From positions 1-64,000 of the forward strand of contig NZ_JNJN01000007.1 of assembly GCF_000701665.1 (NCBI RefSeq): DNA of 64,000 bases, read 5' to 3'. The DNA comes from Agathobaculum desmolans ATCC 43058 (GTDB lineage Bacteria > Bacillota > Clostridia > Oscillospirales > Butyricicoccaceae). Shown here one piece after another: positions 8,316-16,204 of this stretch; position 1 is the stretch's first letter, and every line of letters starts with the position of its first letter. A program made the position numbers and the translations under genes. Below the pieces are notes generated by a model, which worked only from the letters and a program-made list of their open reading frames with translations, did not search any database and was not told the DNA's origin.

Positions 8316-9399
8316 AGCCGTTCGCCTCCCTCAGCAGGTCGGCCAGCGCGATGGCGCAGGCCGCTTCGATGACCGGTGCGGCGCGGGTGACGATGCAGGG
8401 GTCGTGCCGTCCGTGGATGGAGAGCGGCTCGGTTTTGCCGGTTTGCAGGTTGAGCGTTTCCTGTGTTATGCCGATCGAGGGCGTGGCTTTGATGCAGGCG
8501 CGCACGATCAGCGGCATGCCGTTAGTGATACCGCCGTTGATGCCGCCGTTATTGTTGGTTTCGGTTTTGACCACGCCGTTTTCTTGATACAGGGCGTCAT
8601 TGGCATGCGAGCCGCGCAGCGCGGCAAAAGCAAAGCCTGCGCCGAATTCCACACCCTTAACAGCCGGAACGGCAAACAGGATGGAGGCAAGACGGCTTTC
8701 CACGGTATCCAGCATCGGGCTGCCCAGCCCGGCCGGCAGTCCGATTGCAGCGCATTCGATCACACCGCCAACCGAATCCTGTTCCATGCGCGCGTCCTCA
8801 ATCGCAGCCAGCATGGCTTCCAGTGCGCGGGGGTTGTTGACCGGATAGTCGGCCTCGCGCAGCGCCTCAAGCTGTGCAGGAGTTACATCGACATCATCGA
8901 ACGGCATATCCTGAATCTGTGCGATGGACTGGATGTGCGAGCCGACCTGCACGCCCTGCGTTTGCAGCCACAGCTTGCACAGCGCGCCGGCGAATACGAG
9001 GGGAGCGGTCAGCCGTCCGGAAAAATGGCCGCCGCCGCGCGGATCGTTGCAGCCCTTGTAACGCAGCATGCCTGTGTAGTCGGCATGACCCGGACGGGGC
9101 TGTGCGGCAAGACTGGCGTAATCGCCAGAATGCTGGTTGGTGTTTTGAATGAGGGCACAGATCGGGGTACCGGTCGTTTTGCCGTTGTAGATACCCGATT
9201 GGATCAGCGGCAGGTCGGCTTCCTTCCGCTGGGTGGATTGCTTATTGCGGCCGGGTGCGCGGCGCTCCATCTCGCGCAGAACAAATGCTTCATCATACGG
9301 AACGCCGGACGGGAAACCGTCGATCACAACGCCGATGCCGGCGCCGTGCGATTCTCCGAAAACAGAAATATGAATGGCGTTTCCCCAAGTGGAACCCAT
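8308..9399 (-). CDS. aroC: Chorismate synthase
   Basis: A 363-residue enzyme that converts 5-enolpyruvylshikimate 3-phosphate to chorismate using reduced FMN. The N-terminus MGSTWGNAIHISVFGESHG carries the first conserved His, followed by a GIGVVIDGFP segment, APGRNKQST, the second conserved histidine region (GHADYTGMLRY), the GGGHFSGR loop and NNNGGINGGITNGMP near the C-terminus. Length is normal for the family. It lies 12 bases after aroB and overlaps pheA by eight bases. In the cell it needs an FMN reductase, which is not in this window. Confidence 0.97.
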   Translation of the reverse strand: MGSTWGNAIHISVFGESHGAGIGVVIDGFPSGVPYDEAFVLREMERRAPGRNKQSTQRKEADLPLIQSGIYNGKTTGTPICALIQNTNQHSGDYASLAAQPRPGHADYTGMLRYKGCNDPRGGGHFSGRLTAPLVFAGALCKLWLQTQGVQVGSHIQSIAQIQDMPFDDVDVTPAQLEALREADYPVNNPRALEAMLAAIEDARMEQDSVGGVIECAAIGLPAGLGSPMLDTVESRLASILFAVPAVKGVEFGAGFAFAALRGSHANDALYQENGVVKTETNNNGGINGGITNGMPLIVRACIKATPSIGITQETLNLQTGKTEPLSIHGRHDPCIVTRAAPVIEAACAIALADLLREANGYA

Positions 9400-9411
9400 A
9401 GCGGGGCCTCC

Positions 9412-10452
9412 TTACAGTTTGAGTATATAGGTATGCAGGGCTTCGGCGTCAATCGGTGTGATCTCCGCACGGCCCGGTTCGCGGACAAGAATAAAGTTGA
9501 CCGTGCCGCCGAATTTCTTTTTATCGGACAGCAGGGCGCGGAAAATCTCCTCCCTGTCATAGGGGAGCGCGGACGGCAGACCGATGTGCGCCAGCAGCGA
9601 AAGCAGCGGCGCAGTCAGGTCGGCGTTGCCCATCAGGGCGGAAAGCCGCATGGCGGCTGCCATGCCGATCGCAACCGCCTGACCATGCGTCAGGTCAGTG
9701 TAGCCGCCGAGCTTTTCTGCTGCGTGGCCGATCGTATGACCGAAATTGAGGATCATGCGAAGGCCGGTGTCGTGCTCATCAATGGCGACGACATCGCGCT
9801 TGATCTTGACGCATTCGGTGATGATCTCCTCAATGCGGTACCGGTAATCCGGATGGGCAACCATATCGAGAATATCCCTGTTGGCAATATAACCGTACTT
9901 GACCACTTCAGCCATACCGTCGGCAAAGGTTGCTTCCGGCAGGGTGGACAGTACGCCCGGGTCGATCAGTACAAGCCGCGGCTGATAAAAAGCGCCGACC
10001 AGATTTTTGCCTTCGGGCAGGTCAACGCCGGTTTTGCCGCCGACGGAGGAATCCACCTGTGCGAGCAGGGTGGTTGGGATTTGGCAGAGGGATACGCCGC
10101 GCAGGAACGTTGCAGCGGCAAAACCGGTGATATCCCCCACAACGCCGCCGCCGAGCGCGATCACCAGATCCTTGCGCGTCATACCGGCAGAAAGCATATC
10201 GTGGTAGATGGTCTCTACGGTGCAAAGCCGCTTGTGCTCCTCCCCGGCGGGAATCACGGTGTGGGATACCGGCAGGGAAAGCTGCTGCTCCAGCCGCGCC
10301 AGATACAGCGGCGCGACTGTGGAATCCGTAACAATATGGATGCGGCTGGGGGTGAAAATATCGGAAAGCACCGCGCCCGCACGATCAAGCAGGCCGGTTT
10401 CAATATAGATGTCGGATACGCCGTTCGCGCCCGTCAGGCTCAGCGTCTGCAC
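9412..10452 (-). CDS. aroB: 3-dehydroquinate synthase
   Basis: A 346-residue NAD- and metal-dependent enzyme that cyclises DAHP to 3-dehydroquinate, step two of the shikimate pathway. Signatures: PAGEEHKRL, the NAD-binding GGGVVGDITGFAA, SSVGGKTGVDLPEGKN and the metal-binding histidines in NFGHTIGHAAE. The start is GTG 10452, preceded by AAAGGAGTG at good spacing. It follows aroF by 84 bases, a gap that contains a hairpin (see the separate entry), and precedes aroC by 12 bases. Function is unambiguous. Confidence 0.96.
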   Translation of the reverse strand: MQTLSLTGANGVSDIYIETGLLDRAGAVLSDIFTPSRIHIVTDSTVAPLYLARLEQQLSLPVSHTVIPAGEEHKRLCTVETIYHDMLSAGMTRKDLVIALGGGVVGDITGFAAATFLRGVSLCQIPTTLLAQVDSSVGGKTGVDLPEGKNLVGAFYQPRLVLIDPGVLSTLPEATFADGMAEVVKYGYIANRDILDMVAHPDYRYRIEEIITECVKIKRDVVAIDEHDTGLRMILNFGHTIGHAAEKLGGYTDLTHGQAVAIGMAAAMRLSALMGNADLTAPLLSLLAHIGLPSALPYDREEIFRALLSDKKKFGGTVNFILVREPGRAEITPIDAEALHTYILKL

Positions 10453-10481
10453 TGCAAAACACTCCTTTTAGGTCAACTGCA

Positions 10482-10514
10482 CAAGGATGCTGCGTATGCT
10501 GCGATGCATCCTTG
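10482..10514 (-). other. Intercistronic hairpin between aroF and aroB
   Basis: Bases 10482-10490 and 10506-10514 form a perfect 9-bp stem with a 15-base loop that can fold further. There is no U tract, so it is more likely an mRNA processing or stability element than a terminator. Confidence 0.35.
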
Positions 10515-10536
10515 CGGGGAAAGGTCAGATGTGGGA

Positions 10537-11553
10537 TCAAAGCTCCCGACCGACGGCCTGTGCGACCGCGCGCAGGCTGGTCATGGTTTCGTGGAACGAA
10601 TCATAGGTCAGGCTCTGGGCGCCGTCCGAGAGGGCGTGCGCGGGATCGTTGTGTACCTCGATCATCAGGCCGTCCGCACCAGCGGCAACGGCAGCCTTGG
10701 CCAGCGGTTCGACCATCCAGTAGATACCGCCCGCATGGGAGGGATCGACGATGACCGGCAGGTGGCTCATGCGCTTGAGCACCGGAACTGCGGAGATATC
10801 CAGCGTGTTGCGGGTGTATTTTTCGTAGGTGCGGATGCCGCGTTCGCACAGAATGACATTTTCGTTGCCGCCGGCCATGATGTACTCGGCGGACATGAGG
10901 AATTCTTCCATCGTGTTGGCAAAGCCGCGCTTGAGCAGGATGGGCTTGCTGGTCTGCCCCAGTTCCTTGAGCAGCTCGAAGTTCTGCATATTGCGTGCGC
11001 CAACCTGGAAGCAGTCGCATTTTTCCATGAACAGCTCGATATGCGCGGGATTGGTGATTTCGGTGACAACCGGCAGTCCGGTTGCTTCGTGCGCCTTGTG
11101 CAGCAGGTCAAGGCCTTCCGCCTTCAGGCCTTGGAACGAGTACGGGGAGGAACGCGGCTTCCATGCGCCGCCGCGCAGGACGGCTGCGCCGTCCGCCTTG
11201 ACATGCTCGGCGACCTCGATGATCTGCTCTTCGCTTTCAACCGAGCAGGGACCGGCCATAACGACCAGCTTTTTGCCGCCGACCGCTACGCCCGGCGCGA
11301 TCTCGACGACCGAATCCTGCGGGTGCATTTTGCGGTTGGCAAGCTTGAATGGTTCCTGCACCTTGAGGATATTTTCCACCTGCGGGTCGCGCAGCAGCGC
11401 GTCCTTATCCACCGCGCCGGTATCGCCGACCAGACCGATTACGATCGTGCCTGCGCCGTAGATCGGGTTAGCCTTGACGTTCCAGCGTTCGATATGGCGG
11501 GAAAGCTCTTCTACATGTTCGCGCGTTGCGCCGTGCTTCATAATGATGATCAT
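10537..11553 (-). CDS. aroF: 3-deoxy-7-phosphoheptulonate synthase (DAHP synthase, type I-beta)
   Basis: A 338-residue enzyme that condenses PEP and erythrose 4-phosphate, the entry step to aromatic amino acids. Residues 1-70 form a ferredoxin-like regulatory domain (MIIIMKHGATREHVEELSRH), as in Thermotoga-type DAHP synthases, where it mediates feedback inhibition. The (beta/alpha)8 barrel follows, with VVMAGPCSVESEEQI, LRGGAWKPRSSPYSFQG, QVGARNMQNFELLKELG, the KRGF segment and DPSHAGG near the C-terminus; the barrel carries the metal-binding Cys, His, Glu and Asp. ATG 11553 lies nine bases after AAAAGGAG. It is the first structural gene of the aro operon, directly after the T-box terminator. 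Confidence 0.96.
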   Translation of the reverse strand: MIIIMKHGATREHVEELSRHIERWNVKANPIYGAGTIVIGLVGDTGAVDKDALLRDPQVENILKVQEPFKLANRKMHPQDSVVEIAPGVAVGGKKLVVMAGPCSVESEEQIIEVAEHVKADGAAVLRGGAWKPRSSPYSFQGLKAEGLDLLHKAHEATGLPVVTEITNPAHIELFMEKCDCFQVGARNMQNFELLKELGQTSKPILLKRGFANTMEEFLMSAEYIMAGGNENVILCERGIRTYEKYTRNTLDISAVPVLKRMSHLPVIVDPSHAGGIYWMVEPLAKAAVAAGADGLMIEVHNDPAHALSDGAQSLTYDSFHETMTSLRAVAQAVGREL

Positions 11554-11609
11554 GATGTTTTGCTCCTTTTATATAAAAAGATGATATGGTTGTGTTTGTC
11601 TGGGTGGAG

Positions 11610-11650
11610 AAAAATAAAAAGTCTTCCATCCACAAAGAGGGACGAAAGAC
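11610..11650 (-). terminator. Regulated terminator of the aro T-box
   Basis: An 11-bp stem (11650-11640 with 11631-11621, two G-U pairs) is followed on the minus strand by TTTTTATTTTT. The 5' arm starts a few bases after the T-box sequence, as expected for mutually exclusive antiterminator and terminator folds. Confidence 0.85.
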
Positions 11651-11904
11651 AAACGGTTCCGCGGTACCACCCACATTCGGCATATTGCTATGCCGCACTT
11701 TTTCGGATACAGAGAACATATCCTATCCCTGTAACGGAGGAAGTCCGTCAGCGCCTACTCGAACCGTGGGATGTTTCAGCGCCGCAGCTCAAGAGGGAAC
11801 TTCATTGTACCGGCGTCTGCGTCCGTTTCCAGTCATGCCGGACACTCCCTGTAAGCCGCACCCTGAACAATTACTTTCCTCTGTCATCGCTTTGTGCAAT
11901 ATTT
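11621..11904 (-). promoter_or_regulatory. T-box leader of the aro operon, specifier UUC (Phe)
   Basis: The minus strand between the promoter and aroF carries a tRNA-sensing T-box. The T-box sequence GGGTGGTACCGCGGAACC is at 11672-11655. Stem I begins with GATGA and an AAAGTA bulge motif. A specifier loop reads AATGAAG, then TTC (11799-11797), then CCTCTTGAGCTG. The leuA leader of this window has the same layout with CTC in the same place, which supports reading TTC (Phe) rather than the nearby TAC. A terminator stem (11621-11650) follows. Uncharged tRNA should stabilise the antiterminator and allow aroF-aroK transcription when the cognate amino acid is scarce. Confidence 0.93.
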
Positions 11905-11910
11905 GTACCT

Positions 11911-11939
11911 ATTATATGCCTGATGTCCGCGCTTGTCAA
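11911..11939 (-). promoter_or_regulatory. Sigma-A promoter of the aro operon
   Basis: Perfect TTGACA (11939-11934), a 17-base spacer and perfect TATAAT (11916-11911) on the minus strand, placing the start of the T-box leader near 11904. A consensus promoter suits a system whose control is exerted after initiation. Confidence 0.9.
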
Positions 11940-11988
11940 TGCAAAAAATGTTACGTTTTTATTTCAGCTTTTTCTTATAGCTATGGCA

Positions 11989-12018
11989 GGTATATCCTGC
12001 ATGAGACGGGCATAGAGT
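11989..12018 (+). promoter_or_regulatory. Possible sigma-E promoter of the spoIIIA operon
   Basis: GGTATATC (11989-11996), a 14-base spacer and CATAGAGT (12011-12018) resemble the mother-cell sigma-E consensus and end 17 bases before the spoIIIAA ATG. The spoIIIA operon is sigma-E-dependent in Bacillus subtilis. The match is imperfect. Confidence 0.4.
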
Positions 12019-12035
12019 AGGACAGGTGATGCGAA

Positions 12036-12941
12036 ATGGAAGTAAAACGGGACAATGCTTTCCAGCAGGCGATCCGCTGCCTGCCGCCGCTTCGGGCGTC
12101 TCAGCTGGCTGCATTGGAGGAACAGGAAACCGCAGAGGAGGTGCGCTTTCGCGCAGGGCGGCCACCGGCGGTCAAGACCATGTCCGGCGAGCGGGAGCTG
12201 CCGCTGCCGCCGGTTTCGGCGGACGAGCTGCGTGAGATCCTCAGCCGGGCGGCACGGTATTCGGTACATAGTTACACGGAAAGTTTGAAGCATGGATTTA
12301 TCACGCTGACCGGCGGGCACCGTTTAGGTGTTTGCGGTACGGCGGCGGTGGAAAACGGACAGGTCATCGGGGTGCGGGGGCTGTCCTCGCTCAATGTGCG
12401 CATTGCGCGGCAGATCAGAGCATTGGAAGCGGAGGTTGCATCGTGGATCTCCACGGGGCGGCCGCAGTCGGTGCTGCTGGTATCGCCGCCCGGATACGGC
12501 AAAACCACCCTGCTGCGGGAATGGGTGCGGCAGGTTTCCGGGCAGGGGCGGACGGTGGCGGTGGCGGATGAGCGCGGCGAGATCGCGGCGTTATCCGGCG
12601 GCGTGCCGCAGTTTGACATCGGCGGATGCACGGATGTGTTGGAGGGCTGCCCGAAAAAGCAGGCGGCGCTGATGCTGCTGAAAACCATGTCACCAGAGCT
12701 GATCGCTTTTGATGAGATCACTGCACCCGAGGATGTTGAGGCTGTGTCGTTGTGCGCACACTGCGGTACGGCGGTGCTCGCAAGTGCGCATGCGGCAGAT
12801 GTGGACGATCTGTGCCGGCGGCCGCTCTACCGTGCGCTGCTTGCGCTGCAGGTGTTTGACTGTGCGGTTGTGATTGAAAAACAGGATGGACAACGGGTGT
12901 ACCGGAAAAAGGGATTGGAGGATATAGCATGCTCAAACTGA
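12036..12941 (+). CDS. spoIIIAA: Stage III sporulation protein AA, secretion-type ATPase
   Basis: A 301-residue cytoplasmic ATPase of the type II/IV secretion family that powers the SpoIIIA-SpoIIQ channel between mother cell and forespore. Walker A is PPGYGKTT (151-158), followed by VAVADERGEIAALSGG and a Walker B region ELIAFDEIT. The N-terminal half carries the family signature KHGFITLTGGHRLGVCG near 85-101. Length is typical (about 300-330). It is the first gene of an eight-gene operon and overlaps spoIIIAB by 13 bases. Together the eight genes mark the organism as a spore former. Confidence 0.95.
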   Translation: MEVKRDNAFQQAIRCLPPLRASQLAALEEQETAEEVRFRAGRPPAVKTMSGERELPLPPVSADELREILSRAARYSVHSYTESLKHGFITLTGGHRLGVCGTAAVENGQVIGVRGLSSLNVRIARQIRALEAEVASWISTGRPQSVLLVSPPGYGKTTLLREWVRQVSGQGRTVAVADERGEIAALSGGVPQFDIGGCTDVLEGCPKKQAALMLLKTMSPELIAFDEITAPEDVEAVSLCAHCGTAVLASAHAADVDDLCRRPLYRALLALQVFDCAVVIEKQDGQRVYRKKGLEDIACSN

Positions 12942-13447
12942 TGGGGGCGGTGATGATTTTCGGTTCATGCGCGGCACTGGGGCTGACGGCGCGGCAAAGC
13001 CTGCGGCGGCGGGTCGCAGCGGCGGACAGTATGCTGCTGGCACTTTCGCTGATTGTCAGCGAGATCACCTGCCGGCGGACGCCGCTGCCTGAGATCATTG
13101 CAGAACTGGCGGAAAATGAAAACGCGGCTGTGCGTTTGCTGTTTGCAGGACTGCAGCGCCGGCTGCGGGAGCAAAACGGGCTGTCGCTCAGCTACCTCTG
13201 GCGTTCGAACCTGCGGGACAATCGGACAGCGCTGGGAATGGGGGTGTCGGAATGCGATATCTTATGTGAAGCGGCAAACTATCTCGGCCGGTATGACGCG
13301 TCCGAACAGGCGGACGGGCTGCGGCAGGTGAGCCGCCGCCTTTCCGCCGCACGGGCGGCAGCGGCGGAAGAATTGCAGAATAAAGGGAATTTGTATCGCA
13401 CCTGCGGTATCGCACTGGGGATTCTGGTCATTCTGGTGCTGATCTGA
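12929..13447 (+). CDS. spoIIIAB: Stage III sporulation protein AB
   Basis: A 172-residue membrane protein of the engulfment channel, structurally related to type II secretion GspF. A hydrophobic N-terminal segment (MLKLMGAVMIFGSCAALGLT) is followed by a helical cytosolic domain (SLIVSEITCRRTPLPEI) and a C-terminal membrane segment (ALGILVILVLI). The family pattern of an N-terminal helix, a soluble helical bundle and a C-terminal helix is intact. It overlaps spoIIIAA by 13 bases and is 14 bases from spoIIIAC. Confidence 0.92.
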   Translation: MLKLMGAVMIFGSCAALGLTARQSLRRRVAAADSMLLALSLIVSEITCRRTPLPEIIAELAENENAAVRLLFAGLQRRLREQNGLSLSYLWRSNLRDNRTALGMGVSECDILCEAANYLGRYDASEQADGLRQVSRRLSAARAAAAEELQNKGNLYRTCGIALGILVILVLI

Positions 13448-13461
13448 AAACGGAGGGACAT

Positions 13462-13656
13462 ATGGATGTTGATCTGATTTTCCGTATTGCGGCCGTGGGT
13501 ATCTTGGTGGCTGTGTTGGGACAGCTGCTCACGCGCTCCGGGCGGGAGGAACAGGCCCTGATGACTACGCTGGCAGGGCTGATCGTCGTACTGATGCTGA
13601 TCGTACAGGAGATCGACCATCTGTTTACGATGATGAAAAGCGTGTTTGGCTTTTGA
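13462..13656 (+). CDS. spoIIIAC: Stage III sporulation protein AC
   Basis: A 64-residue protein with two membrane helices (about residues 5-23 and 35-58), the usual SpoIIIAC size. The ending EIDHLFTMMKSVFGF is characteristic. It is preceded by GGAGG. Its stop overlaps the TTG start of spoIIIAD. In the channel, SpoIIIAC and AD are small membrane subunits thought to resemble export-apparatus components. Confidence 0.93.
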   Translation: MDVDLIFRIAAVGILVAVLGQLLTRSGREEQALMTTLAGLIVVLMLIVQEIDHLFTMMKSVFGF

Positions 13657-14042
13657 ACGGGCTGGCAGCGGCCTGCGGTCTGGTATTGGCCGCGCTGGTT
13701 TTGTCGCTGGTGCTCAAAAAGGACGCGCCGGTAATTGCCTTCCTGCTGGTGCTGACAGCCGGTATGCTGCTGGCAGTGCGCGGCATGGAGCTGGCAGGCA
13801 GTGCAGCACAGCAGTTTACCACACTGCTGGCGCAGAGCGGGATCACAGCGGGGCTGTATCGCCCGGTCTGCAAGGCGGTGGGGACGGCGGCTGTTGTGCG
13901 TGTGCTGAGCGCACTCTGCCGGGATGCGGGACAGTCTGCACTGGCGGCAAAGGTGGAACTTGTGGGGGCGGTGCTGGCGCTGTCGTTTTGTCTGCCGCTG
14001 CTCGAGCAGGTGCTGGCGCTGACATCGGATTGGATGCTGTGA
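13653..14042 (+). CDS. spoIIIAD: Stage III sporulation protein AD
   Basis: A 129-residue, strongly hydrophobic protein with about four membrane segments, matching SpoIIIAD in length and in motifs such as KKDAPVIAFLLVL and VELVGAVLALSFCLPLL. The start is TTG 13653, overlapping the spoIIIAC stop by four bases; no better ATG or GTG is available. This implies translational coupling. It is 13 bases from spoIIIAE. Confidence 0.9.
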   Translation: MNGLAAACGLVLAALVLSLVLKKDAPVIAFLLVLTAGMLLAVRGMELAGSAAQQFTTLLAQSGITAGLYRPVCKAVGTAAVVRVLSALCRDAGQSALAAKVELVGAVLALSFCLPLLEQVLALTSDWML

Positions 14043-14055
14043 AAGGACAGGAAGT

Positions 14056-15153
14056 ATGAAAAAATGGATCGCGGTGCTGCTGTTGCTGCTCTGCTTGCCC
14101 GGTGCAGGGGCGGTGGATACGGCGGCGGTGCAGCAGGAGAGCGGCGCGGCGCTGTTGGATGCTGTGCCGCAGGAGCAGCGCGGCTATTTGGACGGTGTGC
14201 AGCCGGATACCGCGGAAGAGGTGGCCGCTTCTTTTTCCCGGCTGCTGGATAACGCGGCGCAGGATGGATGGAGTGCCGTACAGAACGCGGTACATACTTT
14301 GATCCGTACGGCGGTCGTTATTTTGCTGACGGCAGTGGCGCGGGGCTTTTCCGGCGCGGCGGGCGGTGCGGCGGACGGGCTGATCGACATGGCCGGGGCA
14401 TTGGGCTGTGCAGCCATTCTGCTGCGGGATTTTACCGGGATGCTGGCACAGTGCCGGTCTGTTTTGCAGGAGATCAGCGCCTTTTCTGCGGTGCTTCAGC
14501 CGGTTTTGGCAACGGTTCTGTCGGTGGGCGGAAATGCCGCCACCGCGACGGCATTGCAGGTCGCTTCGATGTTTGTGTTCGATTTGGTGATCCGTTTGAT
14601 CAACGTATTGCTTGTACCGGCGGCATGTGCTTATCTGTCGGTTACGGCGGTGGATGCCGCGACCGGCAACGAGATGCTGCATGGGGTGGCTGCTGGGATC
14701 AAGGGGGCGGCGAGCGGGGTACTCAAGCTGATTTTGACGCTGTTTACCGCCTATCTGACGGTGGCAGGCGGTGTGTCGGGCAGTGTGGACAGGGTTGCGC
14801 TTAAAACTGCGAAGTTCGCAGTATCCGGCGCTGTGCCGGTGGTGGGCGGTGTGATTTCGGATGCGACCGAAACGCTGCTTTCCGGTGCATCGCTGCTGAA
14901 AAACTCGGTTGGGATCTTCGGCATGCTGTGCGTAACTGCAATCTGCCTGATACCGTTTTTGCGGGCGGGGGCGAGCTACTTGTGCTATAAGGCCGGGGCA
15001 GCGGTGTTGTCGCCGCTTTGCTCGGGCAGTCTGCGGCAGATGTTGGCAGGGGTAGGGACGGGATTTGGTTTGCTGCTCGGTATGCTGAGCACATGCTGTC
15101 TGATTTTATATTTGGAGCTGGTATATGTGGTTGCGATGGTGAAGCCGGTATGA
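14056..15153 (+). CDS. spoIIIAE: Stage III sporulation protein AE
   Basis: A 365-residue polytopic membrane protein and the largest membrane component of the SpoIIIA complex. A signal peptide (MKKWIAVLLLLLCLPGAGA) precedes a short extracytoplasmic stretch and then about seven hydrophobic segments. The signature GGVSGSVDRVALKTAKFAV and the following VPVVGGVISDATET region are those conserved in SpoIIIAE. Length is normal (about 360-400). The stop overlaps the spoIIIAF start as ATGA. Confidence 0.93.
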   Translation: MKKWIAVLLLLLCLPGAGAVDTAAVQQESGAALLDAVPQEQRGYLDGVQPDTAEEVAASFSRLLDNAAQDGWSAVQNAVHTLIRTAVVILLTAVARGFSGAAGGAADGLIDMAGALGCAAILLRDFTGMLAQCRSVLQEISAFSAVLQPVLATVLSVGGNAATATALQVASMFVFDLVIRLINVLLVPAACAYLSVTAVDAATGNEMLHGVAAGIKGAASGVLKLILTLFTAYLTVAGGVSGSVDRVALKTAKFAVSGAVPVVGGVISDATETLLSGASLLKNSVGIFGMLCVTAICLIPFLRAGASYLCYKAGAAVLSPLCSGSLRQMLAGVGTGFGLLLGMLSTCCLILYLELVYVVAMVKPV

Positions 15154-15626
15154 CAGAGCTGTTTTCAACAATCCTGCTGCGCGTGACGCTGGCGGGGGCT
15201 GCTTCAGCAGTGGCGCTGCGCATTGCGGGCGGAGGAACGATGCGTGAGGTCGTTAAGCTGGCGGCCGGTCTGCTGATGCTGTTGGCTCTGCTGCAGCCGC
15301 TGCGGGGGGCGGATCGGTACAACTGGACGTCTGAGATTGGGGCGGCACAGACAGATATCGATGCAATCGAGCAGCAGAATATACAGACGACAATGAGCAC
15401 TCTGGCGGCGACCATTGCAGATACGGCGGAGCAGCGTGCGGCTGTGGAGGGGTTTGACTGTTCTGTGCATGTGGAGATGGCTAAGGGGGCAGATGGTTTG
15501 CTGCAGATCGGTCGGCTGACCGTCTATTACAGTGCGCGGGATGCAGAGCGGCTGCCGGCATTGCAGCAGCTTTTAGCGCAGGAATGCGGTGTGCCGGCGG
15601 ACAGACAGGAGCTGATCAGGCGATGA
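15150..15626 (+). CDS. spoIIIAF: Stage III sporulation protein AF
   Basis: A 158-residue protein with two N-terminal membrane helices (about 5-25 and 34-52) and a C-terminal soluble domain that takes the ring-building-motif fold in this family. The segment KLAAGLLMLLALLQPL is typical. ATG 15150 overlaps the spoIIIAE stop (ATGA), which decides the start over the longer frame from 15018. The stop overlaps spoIIIAG. Confidence 0.88.
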   Translation: MTELFSTILLRVTLAGAASAVALRIAGGGTMREVVKLAAGLLMLLALLQPLRGADRYNWTSEIGAAQTDIDAIEQQNIQTTMSTLAATIADTAEQRAAVEGFDCSVHVEMAKGADGLLQIGRLTVYYSARDAERLPALQQLLAQECGVPADRQELIRR

Positions 15627-16168
15627 AACAACAGGTAAAGCAATGGTGGCAGCAGGCAAGCGGGCTGCTGCTTCCGGTTTTGCACCGGTACCGTGCGGTG
15701 CTGATCGTACTGCTGGCCGGTATTTTGCTACTGGGATCGGGGGGCTGGTTCGGCGGAGCGCAGCCGGAGGAAAACGCGCCGGTGCAGCAGGAGGAAGAAT
15801 TTGCACTGCAAGCCTTTGAACAAAAGCTGCAGGAACGGCTTGGCGCAATCGAAGGGGCTGGCCGTGTGCAGCTTATGCTTTCACTGGAGCAGACCGGAGA
15901 ATCCGTTTATGCGGTGGATGCGCGGCAGAACACAAATAGCGACAGCAGCCGCAGCTATGAGAGCAGTCTGGCGGTGGTGTCTGACGGGAGCTACGGCGAA
16001 AAGCCGATCACAGTCAAAAATCTGCTGCCAACCTTTCGGGGGGCGGTCATCCTGTGCGAGGGGGCGGATGACGCGCAGGTGCGGCTGGCGGTGACACGGG
16101 CGGTGGGGACGGTGTGCGGTCTCGGGGCGGATAAGATTACCGTTCTGAAAATGAAGGCAGAAGCATAA
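15623..16168 (+). CDS. spoIIIAG: Stage III sporulation protein AG
   Basis: A 181-residue protein with one N-terminal membrane helix (about 24-42) and an extracytoplasmic ring-building domain that forms the large ring of the feeding-tube channel. The sequence around RLGAIEGAGRVQLMLSLEQ and the C-terminal VTRAVGTVCGLGADKITVL are characteristic. ATG 15623 overlaps the spoIIIAF stop and has a CAGGAG site upstream. It is 36 bases from spoIIIAH. Confidence 0.92.
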   Translation: MKQQVKQWWQQASGLLLPVLHRYRAVLIVLLAGILLLGSGGWFGGAQPEENAPVQQEEEFALQAFEQKLQERLGAIEGAGRVQLMLSLEQTGESVYAVDARQNTNSDSSRSYESSLAVVSDGSYGEKPITVKNLLPTFRGAVILCEGADDAQVRLAVTRAVGTVCGLGADKITVLKMKAEA

Positions 16169-16204
16169 ATCAGTAGTAAAGCTGTATAGGAGGGCAAGCA
16201 TACG

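Noticed and set aside
11804-11806. TAC (Tyr) as the specifier of the aro T-box
   Set aside because: Aligned with the leu leader of this window, the codon in the conserved position after AATGAA and one base is TTC, not TAC. TAC falls outside the homologous triplet. A structure model could reopen this.
8188-12015. A 1275-codon open frame on the plus strand opposite the aro operon
   Set aside because: It runs antisense to aroC, aroB, aroF and the T-box leader, whose protein motifs are unambiguous. The translation is low-complexity and shows no domain. It is a by-product of GC-rich third positions.
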